Shown here in pieces: positions 27,631-36,637 of a stretch of DNA of 64,000 nucleotides. Below the pieces are notes generated by a model that was not told where the DNA came from, made no database searches, and saw only the letters and a list, made by a program, of their open reading frames with translations. Each line of letters opens with the position of its first letter. The stretch's first letter is position 1. This DNA comes from SZUA-38 sp965212525 (lineage in GTDB: Bacteria > Pseudomonadota > Gammaproteobacteria > Xanthomonadales > SZUA-38), in the NCBI GenBank assembly GCA_965212525.1, contig CBDBVC010000013.1:124001-188000 (forward strand). Direction: 5' to 3'. A program made the translations under genes and the position numbers.

Positions 27631-28248
27631 CTATTTCCGTGTTTGATTGAGTGGTTGAAGGGCTTCAGCCTCGAAGCGCCTGCGGTTGGGTTCTGCTTCA
27701 GTCAGGGCGGTGGTCTGCGTCAGGGTATCCCTGCAGCGACCAACCAGCTGATGGTACTCGGCCGTGCCCTGGCGTTTCCAGTCGATTTCCTGTTCCGTCA
27801 GCTCACGCAGAACACGGGCAGGCGATCCGACGATCAGCTGACCGGGATCGAATTCGGTGCCGGCACGAACGAAGGCATTGGCACCGACAATACAGTTCTC
27901 GCCGATCACCACATCGTCCATGATGACGCTATTCATGCCCACCAGTGCATTGCGACTGATGTGGCAGCCGTGCAGAATGGCGCCATGACCAATGTGCCCG
28001 TCGACGTCGACGATCACATCCTTGCCCGGAAATGAATGTGCAATGCAGCCGTCCTGGACATTGCTGCCTTCCCTGAGCGTGATGCGGCCCATGTCGCCAC
28101 GCAGCGATGCGAATGGACCAACATAGACATTGGCACCGATAATCACATCCCCGATCAAAACGGCCTTCGGATGAACGAAGGCCTCGGGATGCACAACCGG
28201 GGTCAGGCCATCGATGGACCAGACCGATAATTGTTCTGACTGATTCAT
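27631..28248 (-). CDS. paaY: PaaY-type gamma-carbonic-anhydrase-fold thioesterase
   Basis: The start at 28248 (MNQSEQLSVWSIDGLTPVV) follows GGCGGG; the in-frame ATG at 28266 is not supported. The 205-residue protein is a left-handed beta-helix of hexapeptide repeats (AVLIGDVIIGANVYVGPFAS, IGHGAILHGCHI, DVVIGENCIVGANAF). It has the metal-ligand histidines in DGCIAHSF and GHIGHGAILHGC. PaaY proteins hydrolyse dead-end CoA thioesters formed in the phenylacetate pathway. The C-terminal helical tail (EYHQLVGRCRDTL) matches the family. It is the first gene of the paaYZ pair. Confidence 0.88.
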   Translation of the reverse strand: MNQSEQLSVWSIDGLTPVVHPEAFVHPKAVLIGDVIIGANVYVGPFASLRGDMGRITLREGSNVQDGCIAHSFPGKDVIVDVDGHIGHGAILHGCHISRNALVGMNSVIMDDVVIGENCIVGANAFVRAGTEFDPGQLIVGSPARVLRELTEQEIDWKRQGTAEYHQLVGRCRDTLTQTTALTEAEPNRRRFEAEALQPLNQTRK

Positions 28249-28385
28249 CCCGCCATTGTACAACAAGGTCGTCTTGACAGGGATGATTCATGGTACCATG
28301 CACGACTGAATTTCAGCATTGATTCACCACTAACATGACGCTGACCCTGTCCCGGAACCCTGACCCGAAATCATGACCCAGAATC

Positions 28386-29156
28386 ATGTCAAATAACACG
28401 CAGCCTGTCCTCTGCAGCAATCCGGCCGAGAAGGTCAGCCTGATCACGCTTAACCGGCCACAGCAGCGCAATGCGCTGACCAACGATGTGCTCCGGGCCA
28501 TTGGCGATCACCTGCATAATGATGAGGCACGCTGTTTTGTCATCACCGGCAATGACCGCGTCTTTGCAGCCGGAGCCGATCTGAAGGAACTGGCGGCCAT
28601 GAACGCCACCGACTGCCACCGTGATGAGCGGCCGGCATTGTGGCGCCGTATCGCCGACAGTCCCAAACCCGTGATTGCGGCCGTCAATGGCCTGGCGCTG
28701 GGTGCCGGTTGTGAACTGGTCCTGCATACCGACATTGTCATCACTGGCGAGTCCACCCGGCTGGGCCAGCCGGAAATCAATCTGGGCATGATTCCGGGTG
28801 CTGGCGGCACACAGCGGCTGATCCGCGCCGTCGGCAAGTCCCGTGCCATGCAGATGGTGATGACGGGCGAGATGATCAGTGGCAGACAGGCCGTTGAGTT
28901 CGGCCTGGCCAGTGAGGTGGTGATTGACCCACTGGTCGTCGATCGTGCAGTGGAGCTGGCCAGCCGTATTGCCGCCAAACCGCCATTGGCGATTCGCCAG
29001 GCCAGACAGGTGCTTCAGGCTGCCTATGAGACGCACTTGCGTGAGGGCATGGAACTTGAGCGTCGCGCCTTCTGTCTGCTGGCCGACACCGATGACCGAA
29101 ACGAGGGCATTACCGCATTTTTCGAAAAGCGGCCCGCCCGCTTCGAGGGAACCTGA
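28386..29156 (+). CDS. paaF: 2,3-dehydroadipyl-CoA hydratase
   Basis: The 256-residue crotonase has the oxyanion-hole sequences FAAGADLKEL (about 60-69) and LGAGCELVLHTD (about 99-110). The two catalytic acids lie in GQPEINLGMIPGAGG, as in enoyl-CoA hydratases. PaaF hydrates 2,3-dehydroadipyl-CoA to 3-hydroxyadipyl-CoA. The assignment to paaF rather than a general hydratase rests on position: it is the first gene of paaFGHJ and overlaps paaG by one base. The ribosome site is weak. Confidence 0.88.
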   Translation: MSNNTQPVLCSNPAEKVSLITLNRPQQRNALTNDVLRAIGDHLHNDEARCFVITGNDRVFAAGADLKELAAMNATDCHRDERPALWRRIADSPKPVIAAVNGLALGAGCELVLHTDIVITGESTRLGQPEINLGMIPGAGGTQRLIRAVGKSRAMQMVMTGEMISGRQAVEFGLASEVVIDPLVVDRAVELASRIAAKPPLAIRQARQVLQAAYETHLREGMELERRAFCLLADTDDRNEGITAFFEKRPARFEGT

Positions 29157-29947
29157 TGAGTTATCAACATATCCTGTTCGAGATTGAACAAGGCGTTGCC
29201 GAGTTGACACTGAACCGGCCCGATTGCCTCAACAGTTTCAATGCCGACATGCACGAGGAAGTGCGTTCGGCGATGAAAACCGTACGTAGTGATGAGTCCA
29301 TCCGATGTCTGTTGCTGACCGGGGCCGGCCGCGGCTTCTGTGCCGGCCAGGACCTGAGCGATCGAAATGTGGCCGTTGACGCAGGACCGCCCGATCTTGG
29401 CCTGTCGATCAGCAAGAACTACAACCCGCTGATTCGCTCGATCATGAATCTCGAGATGCCCGTGATCTGTGCGGTCAACGGCGTTGCCGCCGGAGCCGGG
29501 GCCAATATCGCACTGGCCTGCGACATTGTGCTGGCCGCGCGATCGGCCAGTTTCGTGCAGGCCTTCTGCAAGATCGGTCTGCTGCCCGACTCGGGCGGTA
29601 CCTGGAGCCTGCCACAGATGGTAGGCCTGGCACGCGCCAAGGGGCTGGCCATGCTGGGTGACAAGCTGTCAGCCGAACAGGCTGAAACCTGGGGCCTGAT
29701 CTGGCGCTGCATCGATGACGATGCTCTCATGACCGAGGCCCGCACCATGGCCAGACACCTGGCGACCCAGCCGACACAGGGACTGGCCTATATCAAGAAA
29801 GCGCTGCACGCCGGTGCCAGCAATACCGCAGATGCACAGCTTGAACTGGAGTGCCAGTTGCAGACCGTCGCCGGCAAATCCAATGATTACCGCGAGGGCG
29901 TGGCGGCCTTCATGGAAAAGCGCAAACCTGAATTCCGGGGTAACTAA
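29156..29947 (+). CDS. paaG: 1,2-epoxyphenylacetyl-CoA isomerase
   Basis: The 263-residue crotonase-fold protein carries FCAGQDLSDRNV (residues about 62-73), the hallmark of PaaG. CKIGLLPDSGGTWSLPQMVG follows at about 139-158, where the hydratase Glu pair is replaced, leaving Asp as the catalytic residue. PaaG isomerises the ring epoxide to oxepin-CoA and later shifts a double bond in the ring-opened product. The ATG overlaps the paaF stop by one base (TGATG), showing coupling. paaH starts directly after its stop. Confidence 0.93.
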   Translation: MSYQHILFEIEQGVAELTLNRPDCLNSFNADMHEEVRSAMKTVRSDESIRCLLLTGAGRGFCAGQDLSDRNVAVDAGPPDLGLSISKNYNPLIRSIMNLEMPVICAVNGVAAGAGANIALACDIVLAARSASFVQAFCKIGLLPDSGGTWSLPQMVGLARAKGLAMLGDKLSAEQAETWGLIWRCIDDDALMTEARTMARHLATQPTQGLAYIKKALHAGASNTADAQLELECQLQTVAGKSNDYREGVAAFMEKRKPEFRGN

Positions 29948-31483
29948 ATGACAGCCCTTGACACATCCATCACCGTTTCCGTCATAGGTGCCGGCACCAT
30001 GGGCGCCGGAATTGCACAGGTGGCGGCGGCTGCAGGTCATCCCGTGCGACTGTACGACAACCAGGCCGAAGCCGTGCAGCAGGGGATCGATCGTACGGCA
30101 AAGGGACTGGCAAGGCTGGTCGACAAGGGCAGGATTACTGCCGATGACCGACAGGCTCTGCTGGACCGGATCACACCGGCATCCTCACTCGACGAGCTGG
30201 CAGATTCCGGCCTGGTGATCGAAGCGATCATCGAGGATCGCGACATCAAGGTGTCGCTGTTTCGTGAACTGCAGGGCCTGTGCAATGACGATTGCATCAT
30301 GGCCACCAACACCTCATCCATCTCCGTCACGGCCATTGGCGCCGGACTGGAGCGACCGGAACAGCTGGTCGGCATGCATTTTTTCAACCCGGCACCGGTG
30401 ATGAAGCTGGTCGAGGTAATCCGTGGTCTGGCTACTGATGAAGCCATTGCCAAAACGGTGTTCGATACGGCAACGGCCTGGGGCAAGATCGCCGTGCATG
30501 CCCGTTCCACACCGGGCTTCATCGTCAATCGCGTGGCTCGGCCGTTCTATGCCGAGGCCCTGCGCATCGTCGAGGAAGGCGGTGCCAGTGTGGCGCAGGT
30601 GGACGAATGTCTGAAGGCCTCGACCGGTTTCCGCATGGGTCCGTTCGAGCTGATGGACCTGATCGGAAATGACGTCAACTACGCCGTCACCTGTTCGGTC
30701 TATGATGCCTTCTACAAGGACACCCGTTTTCGCCCCAGTCTGCTGCAGGCCGAGATGGTCAACGCCGGCCGGCTCGGTCGCAAGAGCGGTCACGGCTATT
30801 ACGACTACCGCGATGACGCACCGAAGCCGATGCTGCCCCGGGTGACGCCGGGTGCCAAGCCCGAGCACGTACGCCTGATGGGCCGACTCGGCACGGCACA
30901 TGCGTTAAAGCGCCGCGCGGAATCTGTGGGCATTCATGTGGAACAGTGCACCGGGGAAGGCTACCTGATGATCAGCGGTATCTGCATTCGACCCTGCGAC
31001 GGCCGATCGGCCACTCAGGTCGCCGCCGAGACCCGGCACGATGATACCGTACTGTTTGATCTTGCCAGTGATTACGACCATGTCGGTCAGCTCACCATCA
31101 CCCAGTCCGATCAGGCCGCACCCGAAGCCTGCGCCATCGCTGCTGGCTTCTTCGCTGCCATGGGCATCAACTGCATACAGATCGATGACATCCCGGGCAT
31201 GATCAGTCTGCGTACCGTGTGCATGCTGGCCAACGAGGCTGCCGATGCCGTCGGCAAGCAGGTGGCCACCGAAAGCGATGTCGACCAGGCCATGCAATAC
31301 GGCGTCAACTACCCGCGCGGCCCACTCGAATGGGCGCGTCAGATCGGCCTGGCCCAGGTGGTCTACGTGCTCGACAATCTGGCCTCGCATTATCAGGAAA
31401 CCCGTTTCCGCGTCTCCTCCTGGCTGCGCCGTCAGCAGTACGCCCAGTCGGCCGATCAACCCAAGGACCATTACACCCACTGA
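29948..31483 (+). CDS. paaH: 3-hydroxyadipyl-CoA dehydrogenase
   Basis: The 511-residue protein starts with the NAD-binding fold (VIGAGTMGAGIAQVAAAAG, residues 13-31). It has the catalytic region VGMHFFNPAPVMKLVEVIRG and the 3HCDH domain (TPGFIVNRVARPFYAEALRI). A second, shorter 3HCDH-like half fills residues about 410-495, the PaaH/PaaC layout. It oxidises 3-hydroxyadipyl-CoA to 3-oxoadipyl-CoA. The start codon begins at the base after the paaG stop. The gene is followed after 40 bp by paaJ. Confidence 0.93.
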   Translation: MTALDTSITVSVIGAGTMGAGIAQVAAAAGHPVRLYDNQAEAVQQGIDRTAKGLARLVDKGRITADDRQALLDRITPASSLDELADSGLVIEAIIEDRDIKVSLFRELQGLCNDDCIMATNTSSISVTAIGAGLERPEQLVGMHFFNPAPVMKLVEVIRGLATDEAIAKTVFDTATAWGKIAVHARSTPGFIVNRVARPFYAEALRIVEEGGASVAQVDECLKASTGFRMGPFELMDLIGNDVNYAVTCSVYDAFYKDTRFRPSLLQAEMVNAGRLGRKSGHGYYDYRDDAPKPMLPRVTPGAKPEHVRLMGRLGTAHALKRRAESVGIHVEQCTGEGYLMISGICIRPCDGRSATQVAAETRHDDTVLFDLASDYDHVGQLTITQSDQAAPEACAIAAGFFAAMGINCIQIDDIPGMISLRTVCMLANEAADAVGKQVATESDVDQAMQYGVNYPRGPLEWARQIGLAQVVYVLDNLASHYQETRFRVSSWLRRQQYAQSADQPKDHYTH

Positions 31484-31523
31484 ACGGGCCCTGCATCGGG
31501 CCTTGCAACAGACAGGAACTGCC

Positions 31524-32741
31524 ATGACCGAAGCCAACGCCGCCTATATCTGTGACGCCATCCGTACCCCGATCGGTCGTTATGGCGGATCGCTGTCCAG
31601 CGTGCGTGCCGATGATCTCGGCGCCATCCCGATGACGGCATTGATGGAGCGAAATCCCGATCTGGATTTCTCGAACATCGACGATGTCATCTACGGCTGT
31701 GCCAATCAGGCCGGCGAAGACAACCGCAATGTGGCCCGCATGAGCGCCCTGCTGGCCGGTCTGCCCGAATCGGTCGCCGGCTGCACGGTAAATCGCTTGT
31801 GCGGCTCTGGCATGCAGGCGATCGGTGACGCTGCCCGTGCCATCCGCGCCGGTGATGCCGGACTGATGATTGCCGGTGGCGTTGAATCCATGTCGCGTGC
31901 CCCGTTTGTGGTGGCCAAGGCTACCAGTGCCTTCTCTCGCAATGCCGAGATGTACGACACCACCATTGGCTGGCGCTTCATCAACAGGGCCATGAAAAAG
32001 CAGTTTGGTACCGATTCCATGCCGGAGACGGCTGAAAATGTCGCCGAGGATTTCGAAATCTCGCGTCAGGATCAGGACCGTTTCGCGCTGACCTCGCAGC
32101 AGAAGGTGATCCGGGCACGCGCGGCCGGCTTCCACGAGGCCGAGATCGTGCCCGTCACCATAGCCCGGCGCAAACAGGAGCCGCTGGTCTTTGCCCACGA
32201 TGAACATCCGCGTGAAACCAGCCTGGATGCCCTCGGCAACCTGGGCACACCGTTCAGGGAAAACGGCAGCATCACGGCTGGCAATGCCTCTGGCGTCAAT
32301 GACGGTGCCTGTGCCCTGCTCCTGGCCTCGGGCGAATCGCTCGAAACCCATGGCCTGACAGCACGAGCCGAAGTTCTCGGCATGTCAGTCGCCGGTGTGG
32401 CACCACGAATCATGGGCATCGGCCCGGTAGAGGCCACCCGCAAGGTGCTGGCACTGACCGGCCTGACACTCGATCAGATGGACACCATCGAACTGAACGA
32501 GGCCTTTGCCGCCCAGTCGCTGGCCTGCCTGCGTCAGCTCGGCCTTGATGATGACGACGACCGCGTCAATCCCAATGGTGGCGCCATTGCGCTGGGACAC
32601 CCGCTGGGCATGAGCGGCGCCCGTCTGGTCACCACCGCGCTGAATCAGCTGGAGAAGACCGGCGGCGAGTACGGTCTCTGCACCATGTGCATTGGTGTGG
32701 GACAGGGCATCGCCATGGTGATACGACGAGTCGACAACTGA
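31524..32741 (+). CDS. paaJ: 3-oxoadipyl-CoA / 3-oxo-5,6-dehydrosuberyl-CoA thiolase
   Basis: The start at 31524 (MTEANAAYICDAIRTPIGRY) is chosen because thiolases begin this way and AGGA precedes it; longer frames run into paaH. The 405-residue protein has the nucleophile Cys93 (NRLCGSGMQA), His359 (GGAIALGHPLGMSGAR) and the acid/base Cys389 (CTMCIGVGQG). PaaJ cleaves the beta-keto intermediates to acetyl-CoA and succinyl-CoA, ending the pathway. It closes the paaFGHJ operon. No clear terminator hairpin was seen in the next 260 bp. Confidence 0.93.
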   Translation: MTEANAAYICDAIRTPIGRYGGSLSSVRADDLGAIPMTALMERNPDLDFSNIDDVIYGCANQAGEDNRNVARMSALLAGLPESVAGCTVNRLCGSGMQAIGDAARAIRAGDAGLMIAGGVESMSRAPFVVAKATSAFSRNAEMYDTTIGWRFINRAMKKQFGTDSMPETAENVAEDFEISRQDQDRFALTSQQKVIRARAAGFHEAEIVPVTIARRKQEPLVFAHDEHPRETSLDALGNLGTPFRENGSITAGNASGVNDGACALLLASGESLETHGLTARAEVLGMSVAGVAPRIMGIGPVEATRKVLALTGLTLDQMDTIELNEAFAAQSLACLRQLGLDDDDDRVNPNGGAIALGHPLGMSGARLVTTALNQLEKTGGEYGLCTMCIGVGQGIAMVIRRVDN

Positions 32742-33003
32742 TTTCAGGACCCGGTGACTGCCGGATTCACGGTATCTGGTTTATCCTTCTGCCAGCATCA
32801 TGACCTGCTCAACTGGCCCTGCCACCATTAGGGAGACACCACTGACCTGCGCAGAATCTGTCTCGTTCATGACCGAGTTTCCAGTCGGAATACGAATACT
32901 GTAGCAAGCGGGTAAACAATCAATGGCTGGTTCAGAGTACCTGCCCGGTGCTGCGTGCATACAAAATCATTAATCAATACCCGTTCAATCGAAGGAGTCG
33001 CCC

Positions 33004-33531
33004 ATGAATTGTCCTGCGTGTCACAACACCCTGATCCCGGTCACCGTCAGCGATATCGAGCTTGATGTGTGCAAGGGCGGTTGTGGCGGAATCTGGTTCG
33101 ATCAGCATGAATTCAGGAAGTTTGATGAACCGCATGAAGCGCCTGATATCGACCTGCTCACTATTCCGATCAATCCAGCGATCCGCGTCAGCCAGGGCGA
33201 AAAACGACACTGCCCCAGGTGCAGCGACACAGCCATGATGAAGCACTATTCCAGCATCACGCACAACGTTGAAATAGATACCTGCCCCAGATGTGCAGGC
33301 ACCTGGCTCGATACCGGAGAACTGAACAGCATCCGTACGGAATTTACATCAGAGGCGGAACGCCAATCGGCAGCAGAATCGGCATTCAGCCAGATGTTCG
33401 ATGCCGAACTCGAATCGATCGCGGCAAAGGGCGAAGCCAAACTGGCCAAATCGAAACGCTTTGCCAGAATGTTCAAATTCATATGTCCGTCGTATTACAT
33501 ACCTGGCAAACAGGATGGGGGCGCGTTTTAA
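33004..33531 (+). CDS. Double zinc-ribbon (zf-TFIIB-like) protein
   Basis: The 175-residue protein has two TFIIB-type zinc ribbons. The first is MNCPACHNTLIP with DVCKGGCGGIWFDQHEF (residues 1-38). The second is HCPRCSDTAMM with IDTCPRCAGTWLDTGEL (about 67-106). Each pairs a CxxC with a CxxCxGxWxDxxE. The C-terminal 65 residues are helical and Lys/Glu/Ala-rich. Such small cytoplasmic proteins are common in proteobacteria and their role is unknown. The ribosome site GAAGGAG lies 8 bases before the ATG. The 262-bp gap before it shows no gene. Confidence 0.75.
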   Translation: MNCPACHNTLIPVTVSDIELDVCKGGCGGIWFDQHEFRKFDEPHEAPDIDLLTIPINPAIRVSQGEKRHCPRCSDTAMMKHYSSITHNVEIDTCPRCAGTWLDTGELNSIRTEFTSEAERQSAAESAFSQMFDAELESIAAKGEAKLAKSKRFARMFKFICPSYYIPGKQDGGAF

Positions 33532-33631
33532 CCGCGCATTAGCAACGATTTAACGAAGCTGTGGTCACAATTAACCGTCATTCACAGACAAAACACCATA
33601 TTCCAATCGACACGAAGACAAGGACAACAAG

Positions 33632-34060
33632 ATGAAAACACTCAAAATCATTGCAGTGAACCTGCTACTGCTGCTTGCTGCCAGCAACACGGTCATGGCA
33701 TCAGAAGACGAACTGCTCGTGGTTGCACCCGCCGACCTGAACCAGTACTGGACGGTGACCAAACGAAAGGCACCCACCTATCCGAGAACTCAATTGCGCC
33801 AGGGCATCGAGGGCTGCGTCACACTGGGCTTCATCATCGAGGCGAACGGCAAGGTTTCCAGTCCGAAGGTGATTGCAGCCGAACCCGGTCGCGTCTTTGC
33901 CGCAGCCGCCATCAAGGCCATCAAGCGCTGGCGATTCGAGCCATCCGGCAGCAACGCTTCGGCCACCCCCGTGTATACCACCCAGACTCTGAATTTTGAT
34001 GTTGCGGGCAACGGATCGGACTCTCGGCTGGAATCTGTGCAAACCTGTGGTAGCGCTTAG
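33632..34060 (+). CDS. Periplasmic TonB C-terminal domain protein
   Basis: The 142-residue product has a cleavable signal peptide (MKTLKIIAVNLLLLLAASN, cleavage near VMAS at about 23). A TonB C-terminal domain follows: RKAPTYPRTQLRQGIEGCVT (about 45-64), FIIEANGKVSSPKVI and AAAIKAIKRWRFEPSG (about 93-108). Canonical TonB keeps an N-terminal membrane anchor and a proline-rich spacer, and both are missing here. The protein is therefore a free periplasmic domain, possibly a receptor partner or an envelope factor rather than an energy transducer. AAGGAC precedes the ATG. Confidence 0.75.
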   Translation: MKTLKIIAVNLLLLLAASNTVMASEDELLVVAPADLNQYWTVTKRKAPTYPRTQLRQGIEGCVTLGFIIEANGKVSSPKVIAAEPGRVFAAAAIKAIKRWRFEPSGSNASATPVYTTQTLNFDVAGNGSDSRLESVQTCGSA

Positions 34061-34192
34061 CGACATCTGTCGTGGAATAATCGATACCGGAATGAGCCGA
34101 GATGAAATGACAACGCACATGGCCATGACAACATGTGTGTGACTGCTTACGCGTTGCTTCGGCTGCCCCTTAACACTGCGTTATGAATATCT

Positions 34193-34513
34193 ATGAATGA
34201 ATTCAAAACAATAGGGTTTTCCGTCATATTTTTTGCGATTGCATTTTTGCTGGCCGCAATACTTGGTTATGCTGAAAGCTGGAAAGATGTAGTGCTAATT
34301 ACGCTTATCGGTGCCTTTGTTGGCCTTGTGGCCGCCCCGGTATTAGAACCAAAGAAATTCAAGCATGCACGATTTTTTCAGCTTATTTCCGGGTCATTCG
34401 CTGGGGGAATAGTCGGTTATCTGGTTTCTGAAGAACTAATGTTTGCAGGTCTAGGCATAATAATCGGAGGCTTGCTAGGTGTTACTGCATCATTCTGGAT
34501 TAAGGGTTTGTAG
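34193..34513 (+). CDS. Small membrane protein of unknown function in an AT-richer island
   Basis: The 106-residue product has about three to four hydrophobic helices (about 7-27, 33-50, 65-81, 86-104), with a charged LEPKKFKHARFF loop between the second and third. The gene looks richer in A+T than its neighbours and has no clear ribosome site. It starts about 12 bases after TTAACACTGCGTTATGA, which looks like the 3' half of an integron attC site. Small AT-rich membrane proteins are common integron cassettes, so acquisition by transfer is possible. No family was recognised. Confidence 0.5.
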   Translation: MNEFKTIGFSVIFFAIAFLLAAILGYAESWKDVVLITLIGAFVGLVAAPVLEPKKFKHARFFQLISGSFAGGIVGYLVSEELMFAGLGIIIGGLLGVTASFWIKGL

Positions 34514-34738
34514 TACTCATATCATGTGTTATCCCTACATGCTGCCATGATGTGATTAATTCCAGCTGTGTTGAACCAATCAAGGGCCCACTGACAATAA
34601 GAAGTCCTGGTTTATAGCACATGAAGAATTGATCATAGCTCATCGGTTTATTATTGGATTGAACATGGGTTACCGAATGAATTTCGGTCCGTAATTCAAC
34701 AACAATACAGTTTAATTATCGAGGTCAACAAAACTCAG

Positions 34739-35617
34739 ATGAAAATGACCGGTGCCGGTTCAACGCTGAATCAAAGAGAATTTCTATCATTTACTCAAAC
34801 CACAGACGCCATTTACCGATTGAGTGCTCGTCAATTCTTGAGCATCTTGCTCACAACGATATTTCTGTCTAGTGGAGCTGGTCATGCTGCTTCGCTTTCA
34901 TACAATCAAATTGACGAAAATCTTCATGAATTGATTCTAACTACGGCGTTTTCATTAGAGGTCCCTCAAGCGCAGAATGCGCTCATTGAGCCGGCACTGC
35001 AGATCTGCAACGGCAGAATGCCCCGGTTTGGAAACTATGAGTTTGAAAGTACTGAACCGGCAGGTACTGCTGATGGTGAGGAATCGTTTGTCTTTACACA
35101 GGAAATCACCTGTACTGATGAACTTGTCACCCAATCTCCAAGAAAACCATTTGAACTCTCTGCCGAGCAAGAGAAGCAGCTGGGAGAAAAGGCGAAACTG
35201 TATGCGATTGAGTATTTGACAGCCAAGCAAACGGGAAATCTGGATACCGCATACCAGATGCTCTCGTCACAGATGCAACAATTCGTCACGATCAATTCAT
35301 GGAAAGAGCAAGAGTCTGAATACTACTCGACCGTTGGTGATGTGACTTCGTATGATGTCTGGCGAACGACTGTGTACAACAACCCTGCAGATTCACCAGA
35401 ACCGGGGCTTTACATCGCCACAGATTATGAAAACCTGCATGAAAATGGCACGATCAGTTGTGGCTATGTGATCTCGTACTTGCCTGAACCCGATGCAACG
35501 ACTCTTGTGGTCATGCGTGAAGAGCGGGGCAACATCAGCACAGAGATATCGAAAAAACTCTCCGCTGAGGAATTGAAGAATGTGCGAAATCAGTTTGGCT
35601 GTAAGCAGGACCCATAA
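34739..35617 (+). CDS. Exported DUF4019-like protein
   Basis: The 292-residue product has an N-terminal stretch before a hydrophobic segment (about 32-50, FLSILLTTIFLSSGAGHAAS). The true start may therefore be a later codon, or the long n-region may act as a signal anchor. Residues about 155-265 match the DUF4019 pattern: a helix (EKAKLYAIEYLTAKQTG), then YQMLSSQMQQFVTINSWKEQ, and strands ending in CGYVISYLP. Function is unknown. Like the gene before it, it appears AT-richer than the surroundings. It converges on nei with a 3-bp gap. Confidence 0.6.
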   Translation: MKMTGAGSTLNQREFLSFTQTTDAIYRLSARQFLSILLTTIFLSSGAGHAASLSYNQIDENLHELILTTAFSLEVPQAQNALIEPALQICNGRMPRFGNYEFESTEPAGTADGEESFVFTQEITCTDELVTQSPRKPFELSAEQEKQLGEKAKLYAIEYLTAKQTGNLDTAYQMLSSQMQQFVTINSWKEQESEYYSTVGDVTSYDVWRTTVYNNPADSPEPGLYIATDYENLHENGTISCGYVISYLPEPDATTLVVMREERGNISTEISKKLSAEELKNVRNQFGCKQDP

Positions 35618-35620
35618 CAC

Positions 35621-36445
35621 TCAGCAAGCGGGCTGACACCCCGGGCAGCGATACAATTGCCGACTGGCCACGGCCATTTTTTCGATCACCGCATTGCACT
35701 GATGACAGATCTGGCCGGATCGGCAAAACACGTGATGCCGGTAATCGGACCGTTCCCAGCCCGCTGACTTGAGCTTGTTCGCCCGGACCAGATCATTGGT
35801 GATGCCACCGGTTTCATATGCCTGCGTGATTATACTGATGATCTGACGCGCCAGCTTTCGGATCCGATGCCCGTTCAGATCGCCTGGACGGATGGCGGGG
35901 TGCAGGCCGGCCGTGAACAGGATTTCTGATCGCAGGTAGTTGCCACAGCCTGCGATAAAACCCTGATCCAGCAACAGGCCACCCAGCGCACGCCGTGCGA
36001 ATTTCGGCTGTTTCAGGTAATCCGTCAGCTCGGCAAGCGAGGGCTGATCCGACAGAATATCGATGCCGGCACGCTTGAGAAACGGCTGATTTTTCAGCTC
36101 ATCGTCCGTCAGCACTTCAATGTCTGACGCGGAGTACAGCAGTGCCGACTGTTCGGCCGTGTGGAATGCCATGCGCAACTGGCGATTGGTATTCGGTTGT
36201 CGGCCAGCCTTGACAAAATACCAGCGGCCGTAGAGCTGGTTGTGTGAGTAGACGGTCAGATTGCAGTCGAATACGGTCAATAGCGATTTACCCTTCGTCC
36301 GAACCTCAATGATGTGGCTGTCTGACAGGGTGTCGTTATACCGAGCCAGGTCCGACCGTGCAAACCAGACGGCCTGCAGTGGTTGATGCAGGACAGTGTC
36401 AGCGAGTTTGTCGGCAACCCGTTTGATTTCCGGACCTTCAGGCAT
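35621..36445 (-). CDS. nei: Endonuclease VIII (Nei) DNA glycosylase/AP lyase
   Basis: The 274-residue protein begins MPEGPEI, giving after Met removal the catalytic Pro1 and Glu2 of the Fpg/Nei family. TKGKSLLT, containing the conserved Lys, follows at about 50-57. The helix-two-turn-helix contains LDQGFIAGCGNYLRSEIL (about 156-173). The C-terminal zinc finger is CHQC and CPGC (about 247-270), with the SRQLYRCPGC loop. Nei removes oxidised pyrimidines and cuts the backbone at the abasic site. The opening resembles E. coli Nei more than Fpg. The gene stands alone. Confidence 0.9.
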   Translation of the reverse strand: MPEGPEIKRVADKLADTVLHQPLQAVWFARSDLARYNDTLSDSHIIEVRTKGKSLLTVFDCNLTVYSHNQLYGRWYFVKAGRQPNTNRQLRMAFHTAEQSALLYSASDIEVLTDDELKNQPFLKRAGIDILSDQPSLAELTDYLKQPKFARRALGGLLLDQGFIAGCGNYLRSEILFTAGLHPAIRPGDLNGHRIRKLARQIISIITQAYETGGITNDLVRANKLKSAGWERSDYRHHVFCRSGQICHQCNAVIEKMAVASRQLYRCPGCQPAC

Positions 36446-36637
36446 GATTGATGGCTCAGCGATTATTACTCAGCAAGAGTACTCGACGGCTGTGAATACT
36501 GTGTCTCAAAGCCCATACATGTTGTGAACGGGACAGCACATGACCTGGCAACACTGAACAATCAATCAATCCGGTGCATAATTGAACGCTCGGTTTACCC
36601 CGATCACTTATCAGACAAGACTCACAGCAAGCGAAAA

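Noticed and set aside
28389..29210. Minus-strand open frame of 273 codons across paaF
   Set aside because: It is antisense to paaF, whose catalytic motifs are intact, and its translation has no recognisable motif.
31305..32351. Minus-strand open frame of 348 codons across paaH/paaJ
   Set aside because: It is the mirror of two strongly conserved enzymes in GC-rich DNA and has no domain of its own.
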